In this document: positions 44,784 to 59,783 of the stretch, piece after piece
How positions within the stretch are numbered: the stretch's first letter is position 1
How the letters are laid out: every line of letters begins with the position of its first letter
DNA from: Rhizoclosmatium globosum
Taxonomy: Eukaryota > Chytridiomycota > Chytridiomycetes > Chytridiales > Chytriomycetaceae
Reading direction: 5' to 3'
NCBI GenBank assembly: GCA_002104985.1
Contig: MCGO01000019.1
Coordinates: forward strand, 558,001 to 622,000
Length of the DNA: 64,000 nucleotides
Position numbers and translations under genes: made by a program
Notes under the pieces: model-generated
Databases searched by the model: none
Seen by the model: only the letters and a program-made list of their open reading frames with translations
What the model was told of the DNA's origin: nothing

Positions 44784-46071
44784 TTACACTCCATCCAACA
44801 AACGACCATAACATTTCCCTCCAATGCGTCCATAATGCTCCCCAACCCCACCATTCCTTCCCAAAAACAGTTTCTCTCCACAATGAAAGCAGAAATGCGT
44901 GTTGCACACTCTACACGTCATATGCGCACACCCTTCAGACGTTCCACGACAACAGTGCATTGTGGGCAGCGTTGTGTGTTTTCGAGAAGGTATTTGCCGA
45001 GGAGGCGTTCGTCGCGAGCTTGAGCGGCTTGTTTTGACGCTGTGGTTGTTGGCGCTGTTGTTAAGGCATCAGGCCGTACATTTTCAAGAGAGTGTCGCGT
45101 TTATCTGGGGCAGTGAGTGTTGACCTGTATTCTTGTTGGATTTGAAGGATGGATGACGGAGGGATGATGCAGAATGAGCCTGGGTGGTATGACTTTGAGC
45201 AGTAGAAGCAGAACGTGTATGAACAGTTTGGGCAGATGCATAGTGTTGATTGTGGGGAGTCTCTGGTTGTTGTGGTGTCATCTTTTTGACGAGAAGTGGG
45301 AGCGCGGCAGTGGGGCCGTGGACAGAATACGAGATCTGTTTGTTGAAGGGCTAAGTGTCGGGATAATAAGGCTTCGTATCGAGATACAAGGTCTTTTGAG
45401 AGGAGGGGCTCAAGAGTGATTGGTGGAAGTGGAGCTGATTTGGCTCTTTTACAAGATTCGTGGGGACAAGATACTTGTGTAATATCGGACGCCATGATGG
45501 TTGATGTGTAATACGAAGTGAGACATGATTTGCAGTAGGCGTGGTTGCAGGGCAGTTTCACACAGGATTCGCCCAACTTTGAATCAAAACATATTTCACA
45601 GGTTATTGTCGACTGATTAAATAGATGCAAGCTATGTTGGCGGTCATGGGCAATAATCTCGTCAATGACATTTTGATCGCTTATGGTTAAGCAGTCTCCT
45701 GAATCCAACAGGCCTAAGAGTGGTATAGTTTCCGTCTGAATCAGCTGAGCAAGCTCAAATAGAGCGACTGAATGAAGTTGGACCAGTGACAAGCTCAAAT
45801 CCTTCACTTTCGCTGTCAACGCCTCAATTTGGGATTCAGACAGCCACGATGCCCCAACTGTAAACACAAGTCCTTCTTGGATCGGATAACTTTGCGGCAT
45901 CGAAAAGTCGAGGAAGATTGGCGGAAGATGTTGCACTTTCTCGGTTGGGCCTTTGACATGAATCCCAGTTGAGGGAACTTCAAGCCGAACTGCAAATGAT
46001 CCGTGGAATTCATTGTCTCTCCAATGAAAAGTCTTTGTCGCCATAGATTGCGTGCAGGGCTTCCAGCTCAT
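44784..46071 (-). CDS. RBR-type E3 ubiquitin ligase (RNF14/ARA54-like)
   Basis: RING-between-RING ligases pass ubiquitin through a catalytic Cys in RING2. The N-terminal RWD-like part (FHGSFAVRLEVPSTGIHV, HLPPIFLDFSMPQSYP) is as in RNF14. RING1: CEICFDSKLGESCVKLPCNH, CKSCL. IBR: LVFCPRPHCRAP, CPNCSYTFCFYC. RING2: NTQRCPQC, then SEGCAHMTCRVCNTHFCFHC, where the Cys of EGC is the expected catalytic residue. Two single-base gaps, near 45063 (after MYGLMP) and near 44940 (before SEGC), restore one protein ending CYGRLLDGV. No intron is seen. It converges on OPT2, 117 bp apart. Target unknown; RNF14 acts on stalled ribosomes and receptors elsewhere. Confidence 0.85.
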
Positions 46072-46183
46072 CCTGTTGCTCGGATTGCATTGGTTTAAAG
46101 ACTGATTTCAAAGCACGTGGATAAGAAACTCCAAATACTGTTATTATCCGGCCAGTTAAAATGCTCAGAAAGTTTATTACAGA

Positions 46184-47147
46184 TTATACAAATTTGCTCA
46201 GATATAAGTCAAAGAAGGATTCTAGGAACGGTCGCTGGAAGTACATGATGAGAACAGGAGAGATTACAACATCCAGCGATATCAGAAGTGACCCAATGAA
46301 ATCCATCCATATCACGTCATTCCCAGATGCCCGAACTCCAAAGTATACGATTCCAGGAATATAGCAAAATGCCAACGTTGCTGTCATGGTCCACGATAGC
46401 TCAAAGCGTATTGTTCGAGAGGATCAATGATTTTTGGGGACAGAGGCGTCAAATGTACGTCAATATTGACGAGAGTAGATGTTGGCGACTCCAACACTTC
46501 GGAGGACGCCTTCTCGACGCCACTGATTCAATGTGAGATATCCGTTTCGCATGTGAATACATATGTCCGTATAGCCAACAGATAGCGAGTGCAGTTGGAA
46601 TGTAAGATGTCGCAAGCAGAACATAAAACATGGTTTATAAATTTGCTCGGGTTTGTTGGCGATCTTGGTGGGGCAACACAAAAGAGAGTATGTATGATAT
46701 TGACAGAGAGTTGACGTGAGGAGAGTGACAATAACACCGACATTGTCCATTTCCCTTGAGTAAACCACCCGCATGTACCGATCCAGAGCCATAAGAGGTG
46801 TCCAGCCAGTGTAAACACAAAACATGTGTAAAAGAGACTCCCGATTATCTGTGCCGGAACGGCGGAACACTTTTGTCCAATTGGGTCGTCGCAGGAGTAT
46901 GCTTCCGGCCACTGAAGTGGATGGCCATTGTTGTTATCCGAAGAACTGAAGTGCCCACGAAACATCCGAGGAGAAGAGCGATGGTCTTTCCCAGTCTCGT
47001 TCGGGTTAACCCTGAATCAACAACGACACATCCAACGAGGAGGCTGTTGAGCACTAGGCCCACACTGTACACTCCTAGGCATGTTATGCTCTCAGCTAGA
47101 CTGATTGATGGGGCGATTGAGGATGGGGTGATTAGGTTTGCGGCCAT
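46184..47147 (-). CDS. Rhodopsin-like (class A) seven-transmembrane receptor
   Basis: Seven hydrophobic segments with class A landmarks. Segment 1 holds GLVLNSLLVG (the conserved Asn); segment 2 KTIALLLGCFVGTSVL; a Cys before segment 3 (GQKCSAVP); segment 3 ends LMALDRYMRVV (DRY box). Segment 4 is VGVIVTLLTSTL, 5 FYVLLATSYIPTALAICW, 6 MTATLAFCYIPGIVYFGV, and 7 LLISLDVVISPVLIMYF, matching the (N/D)PxxY region with a Ser for Asn. A basic loop follows segment 5 (HAKRISH, ASRRRPPK). Two or more frame changes (near 46890, 46790 and 46430) and possible short introns make exon limits uncertain. It should signal through heterotrimeric G proteins; ligand unknown. Confidence 0.7.
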
Positions 47148-47468
47148 CAGTTTTGCTTTCGTTTCTTTTTCTTGGCTTTCTTTCAGTCTTGGCACTCCCA
47201 AACTTCTTGGCAAATCCGTTTGCACATTCAGCCACGAGTGAATCTGCTGAGTAAACGAAGAGATTGGTATTTAATTGGAAACACCCCATATCCTGATACA
47301 CTTTATGCATCAAAACGAAGACTTTTCAAACTCTCTCGGATTATATGCTTTATTATTTTATTGTACTTTTTTTTACATTATTTATCAAACAGGAAAATGA
47401 ATTTCAGTTCAGCAACAGAGGACGCTTTTTGATTTGTCAATGATGGGCTCAACCTACAATCGATGGCC

Positions 47469-47716
47469 TTACCACTCCTTCGCGAGACTAAACGCAGCTT
47501 CATCAACGACTTGAACTTTATTAGCACCAATTGGCTTAGCACCACTTGATTTCGCAGCCGCACTTGATGAATGATGCACATTCATGTAATAGTCCATCAC
47601 GTCGTCCTCGTAAGACCCAAAGTTCCATTTACCCGCCCCGTTCTTTTTCATTGGTTCGTTGTAAGATGTGTGGTTGAGGGATTGGCGGTCGTTTTTCTTG
47701 ATTGGTCGTGGGCCAT
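47469..47716 (-). CDS. Small protein S1 (NGAGKxNFG family)
   Basis: About 82 residues: MAHDQSRKNDRQS, then PMKKNGAGKWNFGSYEDD, a Ser/Ala-rich stretch, and KVQVVDEAAFSLAKEW. Paralogue of S2 (48152-48442) with the same order of motifs: a KND stretch, N(E/Q)PMKxNGAGKxNFGxYxDD and VQVVD. One A is missing from the run near 47698 if the start at 47716 is right. The Gly-rich GAGKxN(W/F)G core resembles short conserved motifs in Stf2- and SERBP1/Stm1-like proteins (stress or ribosome binding), but that link is tentative. Cytosolic, without a signal. Confidence 0.7.
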
Positions 47717-48151
47717 GTTTGTTTGGTAGACTTGACAGAGGGTTCAGAGAGTGAGTGAGAAGAGAGAAGGAGGTGGCTGAAGTGGGAGACTGATTCAGAA
47801 AGAGTTTGTTTTTTGGGTGAAAGGGTGGCGCGGTCGCTTTTTGTTGAAGGAGGTTTAGGGAGGCACCTTTGCCAATCAGTTGAATTTCTGGTGACGCGTT
47901 TCAGTTTCAAAGTTTCGAAAAGGTTCTAATTCTTCCGCGATTCTTCCGCTTTTGTTTATTGTTTCGTAACAGCTTGCGACATTGGGTTATGGCGTCATTC
48001 AGAGATTCTATGGACTGCTGGTACCAACCAAACAGGAGGAGGTCAAGTAAAGGTCACAATTAATAATAACTAGTTGGATATGCAAGAGTTTTTATTACAG
48101 TGTCAAAGAATCAATCAATATGAAGAGCAAGCAAAAGAAAGAGAAGGGTAC

Positions 48152-48442
48152 TTAAATTGATTCAGTCTCAGAGACTTCCTCCTCCGAATCAACAGCATAC
48201 CCCTTCGCCTTGTAAAACTCAATCCGATCAACAACTTGAACGCTCTTGCTGCTTCGCGATCCAACAGACTGCACCGCGTCGTCAAACTCGTTGAGATCCC
48301 GCAGGTCGTCTCGATATGTTCCGAAATTGAACTTTCCGGCTCCGTTTCGCTTCATTGGTTGGTTGTGTGAGTATTTTCCATGGGACTTGTGGTCGTTCTT
48401 GGTGCTAATGTGGGAGTTGTGGGCGATTCTTTGGGATGGCAT
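48152..48442 (-). CDS. Small protein S2 (NGAGKxNFG family)
   Basis: An intact 96-residue frame from the ATG at 48442 (MPSQRIAHNSHISTKNDHKS), which follows an ACAACAACCAAA leader; the frame is open further upstream but that part is low complexity. Core PMKRNGAGKFNFGTYRDD, then SVQVVDRIEFYKAKGYA and an acidic tail DSEEEVSETESI. It shares its core and order with S1. The acidic tail is missing from S1. A small disordered RNA- or ribosome-associated protein is a guess from the Gly/Lys core only. Confidence 0.72.
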   Translation of the reverse strand: MPSQRIAHNSHISTKNDHKSHGKYSHNQPMKRNGAGKFNFGTYRDDLRDLNEFDDAVQSVGSRSSKSVQVVDRIEFYKAKGYAVDSEEEVSETESI

Positions 48443-48680
48443 TTTGGTTGTTGTTGTGGTGGTAGTGCTTGAGGTTGCGCTTGAGGTAGTTATTTTTGGG
48501 TAACTTTTTGGTTTGAGAGTTGGATGGTGAAGGCGCTTTTTATGGGATTTGGGTGGCACGGTGGCTGTGGTTAAGTCACAATCAGAGGTCTGTCTTTGGA
48601 ATTGTTGACACGAACCTCATCTTTGAACAACATGAACCCTTGTTTGTTCATTTGTCATTTATTTTTGAATTCCTCATTGA

Positions 48681-49939
48681 CTAAAGCACAGTCATAAACC
48701 AATTAATCAAAACCGGAGGAACAGGAACCCGTCCATAAACACACCACTCCTCAAATACGGGATGGCAAACATTGGACTCAGAACCAACAAAATCGTGCAC
48801 GTAACAGCCCATCCAACCACATTCCAAAACGCACCAGTTCCCCACGTGATTCCGAACCCTGTCGCCTTTTGACCTGTATCTGCAGCATGAATAAAACACC
48901 GTTTATCAAAAAGAAGAGCGTGTTTGTTCCAAGTGGTTCTGTTGGCATCATGAGTAGGACAATGAGTTCATGGTAGATTGCTGAGACGATGAAGGACGCG
49001 AAGGATGCGATTCGGAGGTGTGATGTTGAATATTTCTTGTGGTCTTTCTCTGGATGTGTAGGTGGAGATAAGGATGTTAACGTATGAAGGACTGGTAGGA
49101 ATACGCTCTGATGTAGGGAGTCTTTCACGCGCATGTTCCAGCGGTGAGACCACTATATTTTGTAAGTGGTGATCAATTAGTGGCGAATAAGTCAGGAAAC
49201 GGTCTTACGAAATCACGGATGGAAGTTGATTTGTAAATATGGTTAATGTGTATTTCAGGGGATCGTTGAAGATGTGCATTGGGATTATTCGCCATGCATT
49301 TACCCAGCTCATGTTACATACAACATTGTCACAAAGACAGGTGTGAAGCAACTTGGGGGAAGTCGAGTGGGGAGAGAAGGAGGTTTCCGGTGTATTCGTA
49401 AGGATACTTTTTGAAGTATGCGTGTGTAAGGCAGAAAAAGAAGTAGTGGACTGGACACCAGCTAGGAGTTCGTAGTATGTGTATTTTGTGTTTACAGGTT
49501 TCGGAGCTTCTTTTGTCTTTTGCAGGCGACGGATTCGCCGGTAAGCATGAATTCGAACATTTCTTTGATTGACCATGTTGAGGTCAGGTCGCTGTGACGG
49601 CAGTTGAGTTAGGTTGTTGTTGATGCTGTCAAGAATTGGAGTTCTACCGAGGCAACGAGCAGATGGCCAGTACTTTGAGAAGTGTGTGCGGCGTTGTTCC
49701 TTTGACGACCAGGTCCATGCCTTGATCGCTCGCTGGAAAGTAGAGTGGCGGCAGCATCAGAACCAGTGTCACAATGCTGCATAGCCAGAGTGGAAGCCAG
49801 CGCTGTCTTAGAAGCCGATGGGCTGCATAGGGTGTAACTACCAAGAAGAACGGCTGTTGATGCGATCAGAGTGTGTATCAGACTTGATGCAAAGCAAAGG
49901 ACTCACAAGTGTCAGAAGCGGTGACGTTAGTTGTCCCAT
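48681..49939 (-). CDS. Wax-synthase-like MBOAT acyltransferase, copy A
   Basis: Membrane acyltransferase of the wax-synthase type (MBOAT-like), expected to esterify fatty alcohols or sterols with acyl-CoA in the ER. Exons in order: MGQLTSPLLT, PFFLVVTPYAAHRLLRQRW, SDLTSTWSIKEMFEFML, WVNAWRIIPMHIFNDPLKYT, then HLRIASFASFIVSAIYHELI, which holds the family's likely catalytic His in SAIYHE, and TWGTGAFWNVVGWAVTC. Introns lie at about 49860-49910, 49568-49625 and 49145-49210. The last exon needs one or two missing bases near 48870 and 48740. It is a tandem duplicate of the gene at 49980-51325. Substrates unknown. Confidence 0.72.
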
Positions 49940-49979
49940 TGACGAACCAAACTCTGATCTTTTTTATTGCAATCTCTAA

Positions 49980-51325
49980 TTATAATATTTCTTTAAACAG
50001 AGCGACAATCGGTTCAAACGCTGGCGTGTGCAAGAACGCCCCCGTTCGGAGGTATGGCGCAACAAAGAGCGGACTCAGAGTCAATAAACAGTCATCGTCA
50101 TTACCCATCCCAAAATCTTCCAGAACGACCCAGTCCCCCACGTCTTCCCATATCCTGTCGCCGTTGGAACTCCATTTGTACGGTTAAAAGCGCTGCGTTC
50201 AAAAGGAAGAATAGGAATTGATGGCCGATGGGTTCTCCTGGCGCAATAAAAATCGCGAGAAATTCATGGAAAAGGGCGGATGCGAGGAATGATGCAAAAG
50301 AAGCGATGCGGAGTTGTGTCAAGGTGTATCGCTTGTGATTTGGAGGTTTTGATGTTTTTTAGACGGGATTGGTTTGAGAGTGTATGTAGAACGGGAATGA
50401 ATACTGCCGATGAATTGAGTCACGAATTTTGAAGTTCCAGCGGCGGGACCACTGTTTGAGAGAGTTTGAATGTTAGGATTGGATATAGTAAAATAAAACG
50501 CACGTACAAAGTCGTGAAGGGATGTAGAAGCCCATGGATTCTTAAAGTTGTATTGAATTGGATCGTTCCATGCAATGTGGAACGGGATTCGCCAGGGCAT
50601 CGCTGGGTTTGAGTGTTGGTTATGATATCGTCATTATGAGAAGTGGAACCAGGGGGGACAGAATAGAGTTCTTACATATATTCATGATTGCATAGAGCAT
50701 CACTGGGAGAACAAGATGGTCCTTGACGGTAGTCGGAGTCCAGTCAAGCGGCCACAGAAAAAGCTTGTCGTACGTGTATGGATACTTTATGCAGTATACG
50801 TATGTTGCGCAGTAGAGTATGTAATGAACGAATGCATTTATGATGAGTACGATGTGATCAAATGGTTGTTGACTGGCGTTGTTGATTGTTTTGACGAGTG
50901 AAGTCGACGGAGACGGGCAGTAGATTGTACTCGAACATTTCGTAAAGTGTCCATGATTGAGTAATTGATCTGGAAGGAAGGAGTTAGTCGCTGGAGCCAG
51001 CCTACTGTTTGACAGCATGATACTGTACCGATCCAGAGTTGCGACTTCAAACAACTTCAGAGTCTGAACACACGCCGTCGAGCCAATCATTAGATTTACT
51101 TTTGGATCGGAACAAGAAAAGAACAGCGCTTGGATGAAAAGAATTGGTATGCTTAGAGACAGGAAATTGGGTAGGTGACCCATTTAAACTGGAGGCTCTT
51201 GTGGACAATGTACGGTGTGGCAATGAAGAAGAGAGGCTTTTGACTGACTTAGTGATGAGAAGGTAAAGGTGCAGGAGTCTTACAACAGCGATCCAAGGTG
51301 GACTCGCAGCGATTTGGAAAGACAT
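49980..51325 (-). CDS. Wax-synthase-like MBOAT acyltransferase, copy B
   Basis: Tandem paralogue of copy A, 40 bp from its start codon. It begins MSFQIAASPPWIAVV; after an intron (about 51243-51283) PLFFIATPYIVHKSLQFKW. It continues LFEVATLDR, then (intron about 50972-51029) SITQSWTLYEMFEYNLLPVS, a membrane pair around IVLIINAFVHYILYCATYVY, MPWRIPFHIAWNDPIQYNF, and the core LRIASFASFLASALFHEFLA with the conserved His. It ends TWGTGSFWKILGW, LSPLFVAPYLRTGAF and ALFKEIL. Several single-base shifts occur (near 51155, 50410 and 50165). It is divergent from the ABCC gene, 228 bp apart. Confidence 0.74.
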
Positions 51326-51553
51326 TTCTTGCAATAGAGTTCTTCCTTATTTTATTCTTTAATTAGCGGAAAAGGACGAACAAAAGGAATATTGGCGAGC
51401 CTAAATTCCTTTTACTGTTTTGTGATTAGCCCATTTCAATTTGTTTGTGGTGAAGTACTTGTACTCGGTTGATTACAAAACAGCTAAGGCCCGCCCAAGA
51501 TTTCCCATTTTTAACACTAAATCAGCCCGGGACACCAAAATCTCATCAAAAAC

Positions 51554-56031
<4,478 letters not shown>

Positions 56032-56199
56032 ACAGATGATTATGAGTTTATTGCTTTTTATGAAAGTGAAATATTGGGTAGTATTGGCTACGGCCAAATA
56101 AATGCGATATAAATATAAGAATAATATTATTTGGCCAATTAAGACATGATATATATTATGGTTATGTATCCTTCCAGGTTTAACTCCTGAGTTCAGACT

Positions 56200-56388
56200 C
56201 TATTCGATCACCCTAAGACCTTCTTTTGAACTAGGGGTGTTCTTTTGAGTTTCGTGATGGATCTTCGGGAAGAAAGAGATATTTGCGTCGCTTGGTGGGA
56301 ATACAGGCGGGAGGAACACTGAAGCAAACTTAAGCTTGAAGACGGGTTTCCAGTCAGTCGCTTTCAGGGTGGAGGAGAGACGAGCCAT
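56200..56388 (-). CDS. Possible small protein, 62 residues
   Basis: Intronless frame starting MARLSSTLKATDWKPVFKL and ending SSKEGLRVIE. Composition is ordinary rather than low complexity, with a mildly hydrophobic central part (FASVFLPPVFPPSD). It lies alone between the convergent ABCC 3' end and the divergent siroheme synthase, with a 5' spacer of about 200 bp to the latter. No homologue in the window and no known domain, so support is modest. It may be a small mitochondrial or membrane-associated subunit, which is a guess. Confidence 0.4.
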   Translation of the reverse strand: MARLSSTLKATDWKPVFKLKFASVFLPPVFPPSDANISFFPKIHHETQKNTPSSKEGLRVIE

Positions 56389-56589
56389 TATTTCATGAAA
56401 GTTTCAATTCAAACAATTATTTGTGAAGGCTGTGTGGAGGCGCTACTTTCAACCGTGATTATCGCGTCATGTGTTTACTTAGCCATATAGAAAAAAAGAA
56501 AAGAAAGGAAGAGAGAGAAGAAAGAGGAAAGAAGAAACATGGATTTCGTTCTATGCTTTTTTATCAAATCTTTCCATTGACGTCATTCG

Positions 56590-58519
56590 ATGAGCACCAA
56601 CGAATCATCGCAATCGCAGGGCCTTCTCGTTTCCCTCCGTCTCAAAGACAAGGAAGTTCTTGTGATTGGCGGGAACCGAGAAGCGCTTTCGCGGGTTGGA
56701 CATGCGATGGATGCGAATGCAAAAGTGTCGGTTCTGTGTCCAAAAGATGAACTGTGCGAAGGTGAGCATCGAATAAGCATCGAAACGAGCTGGGACTGTA
56801 CACTAACTATCCATCGAAGGCCTCAAGGATCGGTTTATTAATCCCGGACTCGTTCGACATTTGATGCATCGTTTGAGGGAGTGGAGGACTTGTATTTGGA
56901 TGTGCTCAGTGGATTGGATGAGAACGAGAACCCAAAGTGAGATTTGATTGATTGGAGGCAATAGTCTAAATCAAGAGAAAGGACGTTCGATGTTGTGCTT
57001 GGCTGTCTTGATGAACCAGCTGAAAGCAGAAACATTGCTGAGTGTTCGCGTGCCCTACGCATTCCCGTGAACTGCGCTGACGTTCCGATTTATGCGATTT
57101 TTACTTTGTGGCTGTGATGAAGGAGGGTCCCGTGCAGGTTTGTTTGGTTGGTTGAATGGTGTGTATTGTTGACCAGCTTTCTTGCTTTAGATTGGTGTGT
57201 CGACAAACGGAGGCGGCCCGCGTCTAGCTGCGCGTCTAAGAACTCACATTCAAAAGTCTCTGCCTCCCCGATTCGCGGAGGCGGTCGCGAAAATTGCTCA
57301 ACTCCGTTCTCGTGTCAAAAATACTCCGACTCCGCCTGGAGCTGGTGGATTAGTCAAGAAACGTATGACTTGGATGTCGAAATTATGGATTCATGGAGTT
57401 TTGAGGAAATGGCGGATATTGAGAGGAGGACGTTGTGAGACTGTTGGAGGCTATGAACGTGGGGATACTCTGCCGCCATCTGCTTCTTCGACGTCATCAT
57501 CTCGGAAGAAGGACACTTCAACAGAGGAAGGCAATAGCTGGAATCAAGTGTCCAAAGATCCCGTCAAGGCGTTGCACAGTGTCATTGGTTTCTGGATTCG
57601 GTTCTGGGCGACTCTGTGGATCTTTCCCCTTCGTATCTTGATATCTTTCGTGAAACGAGTATTTCCTGGAACACGCGACTTGGATATTCCCCTCATTGAC
57701 TCTCCCTCTCCATCACCTCGCTCCACCTCGGACTGTCTAGCTCTGAATCTATTCAACTTCCAAAACTCAAAAACAAGGCGAACGGATATACAGCAACAGT
57801 CGTTCTCGTTGGAGCTGGCCTGGTGCTCTTTCTTTGCTTACAGTCGGTGCAGTTCAACAACTCCAAGCTGCAGATACCATCGTTACAGATGTATTGGTGT
57901 CGCAAGAGATTCTAGACTTTGTCCCAGCAGGTGTCCCCATCATAAAGCTCCCGAAAAAGGAAAAGGGCGCAAGCGATGATATTCAAGATCTTGCAAATCG
58001 ACTTTGTCTGGATGCTGTCAAACAAGGACGTCGACGGGTTGTTCGACTGAAGGGTGGAGATCCATTCTTGTTTGGGCGGGGAGGCGAGGAAGTTTTGTAC
58101 CTAAGAAGTCATGGTGTGAATGTTGAGGTGTGTTGTGGTGTTAGTAGCGTCAATGGAGTTCTGGGAAGTGCGGGGATTCCAGTAACGTTTAAAGGAAAAG
58201 CGAGAGTATTCTTGTGCTTACAGCTCGTGCGGAGGGTGGTCGGTGGCCTGATATTCCTCCATGGGGTAATGGGATGCGTACCACTGTTGTGTTTATGCCA
58301 ATTGCGAGAATGAAAGGGCTTTGTGAAAAGTTTGTTGCGAGTGGGTACCCTAAAGAGGTTGAGGCTGCAGTTATCGAAAAAGGGACAATTGAAGGGGAAA
58401 GAGTGGTATTTGGCACATTGGCGGATATGGCAGAAAAGGTTGTTGCGGTAGGAGTTGGAAGTCCTGCGCTATTGGTTGTGGGAGACGTCTGCACTGTTCT
58501 GCAAGGGGCGAGGGAGTGA
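56590..58519 (+). CDS. Siroheme synthase (Met8-like plus uroporphyrinogen-III methyltransferase)
   Basis: Makes siroheme, the cofactor of sulfite and nitrite reductases. The N-terminal Met8-like dehydrogenase/ferrochelatase part has SLRLKDKEVLVIGGNREALS, DVVLGCLDEPAESRNIA, IPVNCADVPIY and VSTNGGGPRLAARLR. The C-terminal SUMT part has VVLVGAGPGALSLLTVGA, VVRLKGGDPFLFGRGGEE, a SAGIPVTFKG-type turn, LTARAEGGRWPDIPP, and ends LLVVGDVCTVLQGARE. So methylation, oxidation and chelation may sit on one chain, as in CysG. Introns: 56762-56819 (CACTAAC branch), about 56938-56980 and 57137-57190. At least six single-base gaps (near 56873, 57092, 57375, 57433, 57826 and 58200) must be assumed. Confidence 0.85.
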
Positions 58520-58650
58520 TATTCTTATGGACAATAATTTCAAGAAAATGAAAATGTGCTTTATTTGGATATTGATTGCGAATGGAGTATTGTGTTTGTG
58601 CTCCGAGAGTGTTGGCGAATGGATAAGATAATGTGTCAGGCTGATATCTG

Positions 58651-59205
58651 TCATATTCCACCCAATAAAGTCACGCGTACGATTGCGAGAATCAGAGCAT
58701 AGTCTGTTGGGGCAAGTTCGATCGTGGCCAAGCGAGTTACGTACATGTGGACAACTGCAAACAAGATGGCATAGTTTACGAGCCAGCCACAGAAAGCAAT
58801 GAAGGAGTCATCGAATCCTGCAGTTTCTTCAGATTGTATCTTAATAGTGCGGAAGATCTTCGACGCGTGTGGACCTTGGTTTGCTTTGTTTGAAGGGATC
58901 TGGTTAAACGAGGGTTTCGGCAAGTGACTCAACAAACCTTTGTTGGATGTGGAATCGGCTTTGAAGGGCTACTCAGCCGGAATCCAGTGAGTGCAAAGAG
59001 CCAGGCTGATGCTGAAGAGCTGGGCTGAAGGAGGACGATACTGTTGCTGTGGGGGATGAAACGGTGTGGGATAGATTCGGTGCTGAATCAAGTCCGCTGC
59101 CCGTGATTCCTCTCGCTGATGGAATCCCAAGGCGTGGCTGTGGAAACGAACGTGGAGTAGGCATTGATGTCTGTTGTTTGGAAGCAAGGTGGGATGGATG
59201 GTCAC
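58651..59205 (-). CDS. Small membrane protein, unknown
   Basis: The clearest exon (58651 to about 58920) encodes ASKIFRTIKIQSEETAGFDD, a hydrophobic helix AFCGWLVNYAILFAVVHMYV and a second hydrophobic segment YALILAIVRVTLLGGI that ends the protein. An upstream exon, read as ALTGFRLSSPSKPIPHPTK, seems joined by a short intron (GTTTGT at about 58939 to CAG at about 58902). The start is unresolved; the Met at 59205 is only a candidate. Two helices close to the C terminus suggest an ER or mitochondrial membrane protein. Not recognised. Confidence 0.45.
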
Positions 59206-59783
59206 ACTCTTGAAGAAGCGGGTTTGAGATGGAAAATGTCGTTAAAAAATGGTGGCTATATCACCGTACTTTTCTGTAAAGTGGATATAAGCTTTCAGGT
59301 AGCAGCTAGTGGGTTTTCTTGAGGTGAACGGTGGTGACGTCAAGATCAGCTGATTCTTTTAATAGATTATAAATTATCATAAAGTACTCTTAAACGCACC
59401 TGCAAACTTGTATTTCGCGTGATTGGTTGCATTTTATGTGGACTTCTAATTTAGGGACCTTCTCGTTCATGTCAACAACGTTGATATCTGTATTGTGACA
59501 CCGTCTAATAAATAACATTCGAATAAATCGAGGTTAATAAGCCGACAATGAGAACTGAAGTTTTAAGCTGGTGGAAAGAATAGCTAATGCTAGATGGGCG
59601 GTTTAGGATATGGTTGGTTCTTGTCTAACTGCCTTCTTGTTCTTTGTTCTCAGAGTAGATAAAATGTAAGATAGAAAATTTGGTTGATTTTAATGCAGCA
59701 TTAACCAAAACGTCTTCATTTTTGTTACTACGGGGTCAATTGCAAACAAACGCGAGCCTTAGTTTATTCTGTATCGGGAATGA
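59206..59783 (+). other. Intergenic, AT-rich
   Basis: No coding region is supported. The right part is the 3' flank of family Z copy b. Nothing repeated or structured stands out. Confidence 0.5.

Noticed and set aside
57590..57660. Membrane helix inside siroheme synthase (WIRFWATLWIFPLRILISFV)
   Set aside because: This reading is one of three frames between two inferred base losses; another frame gives a polar linker, so the hydrophobicity is probably an out-of-frame artefact.
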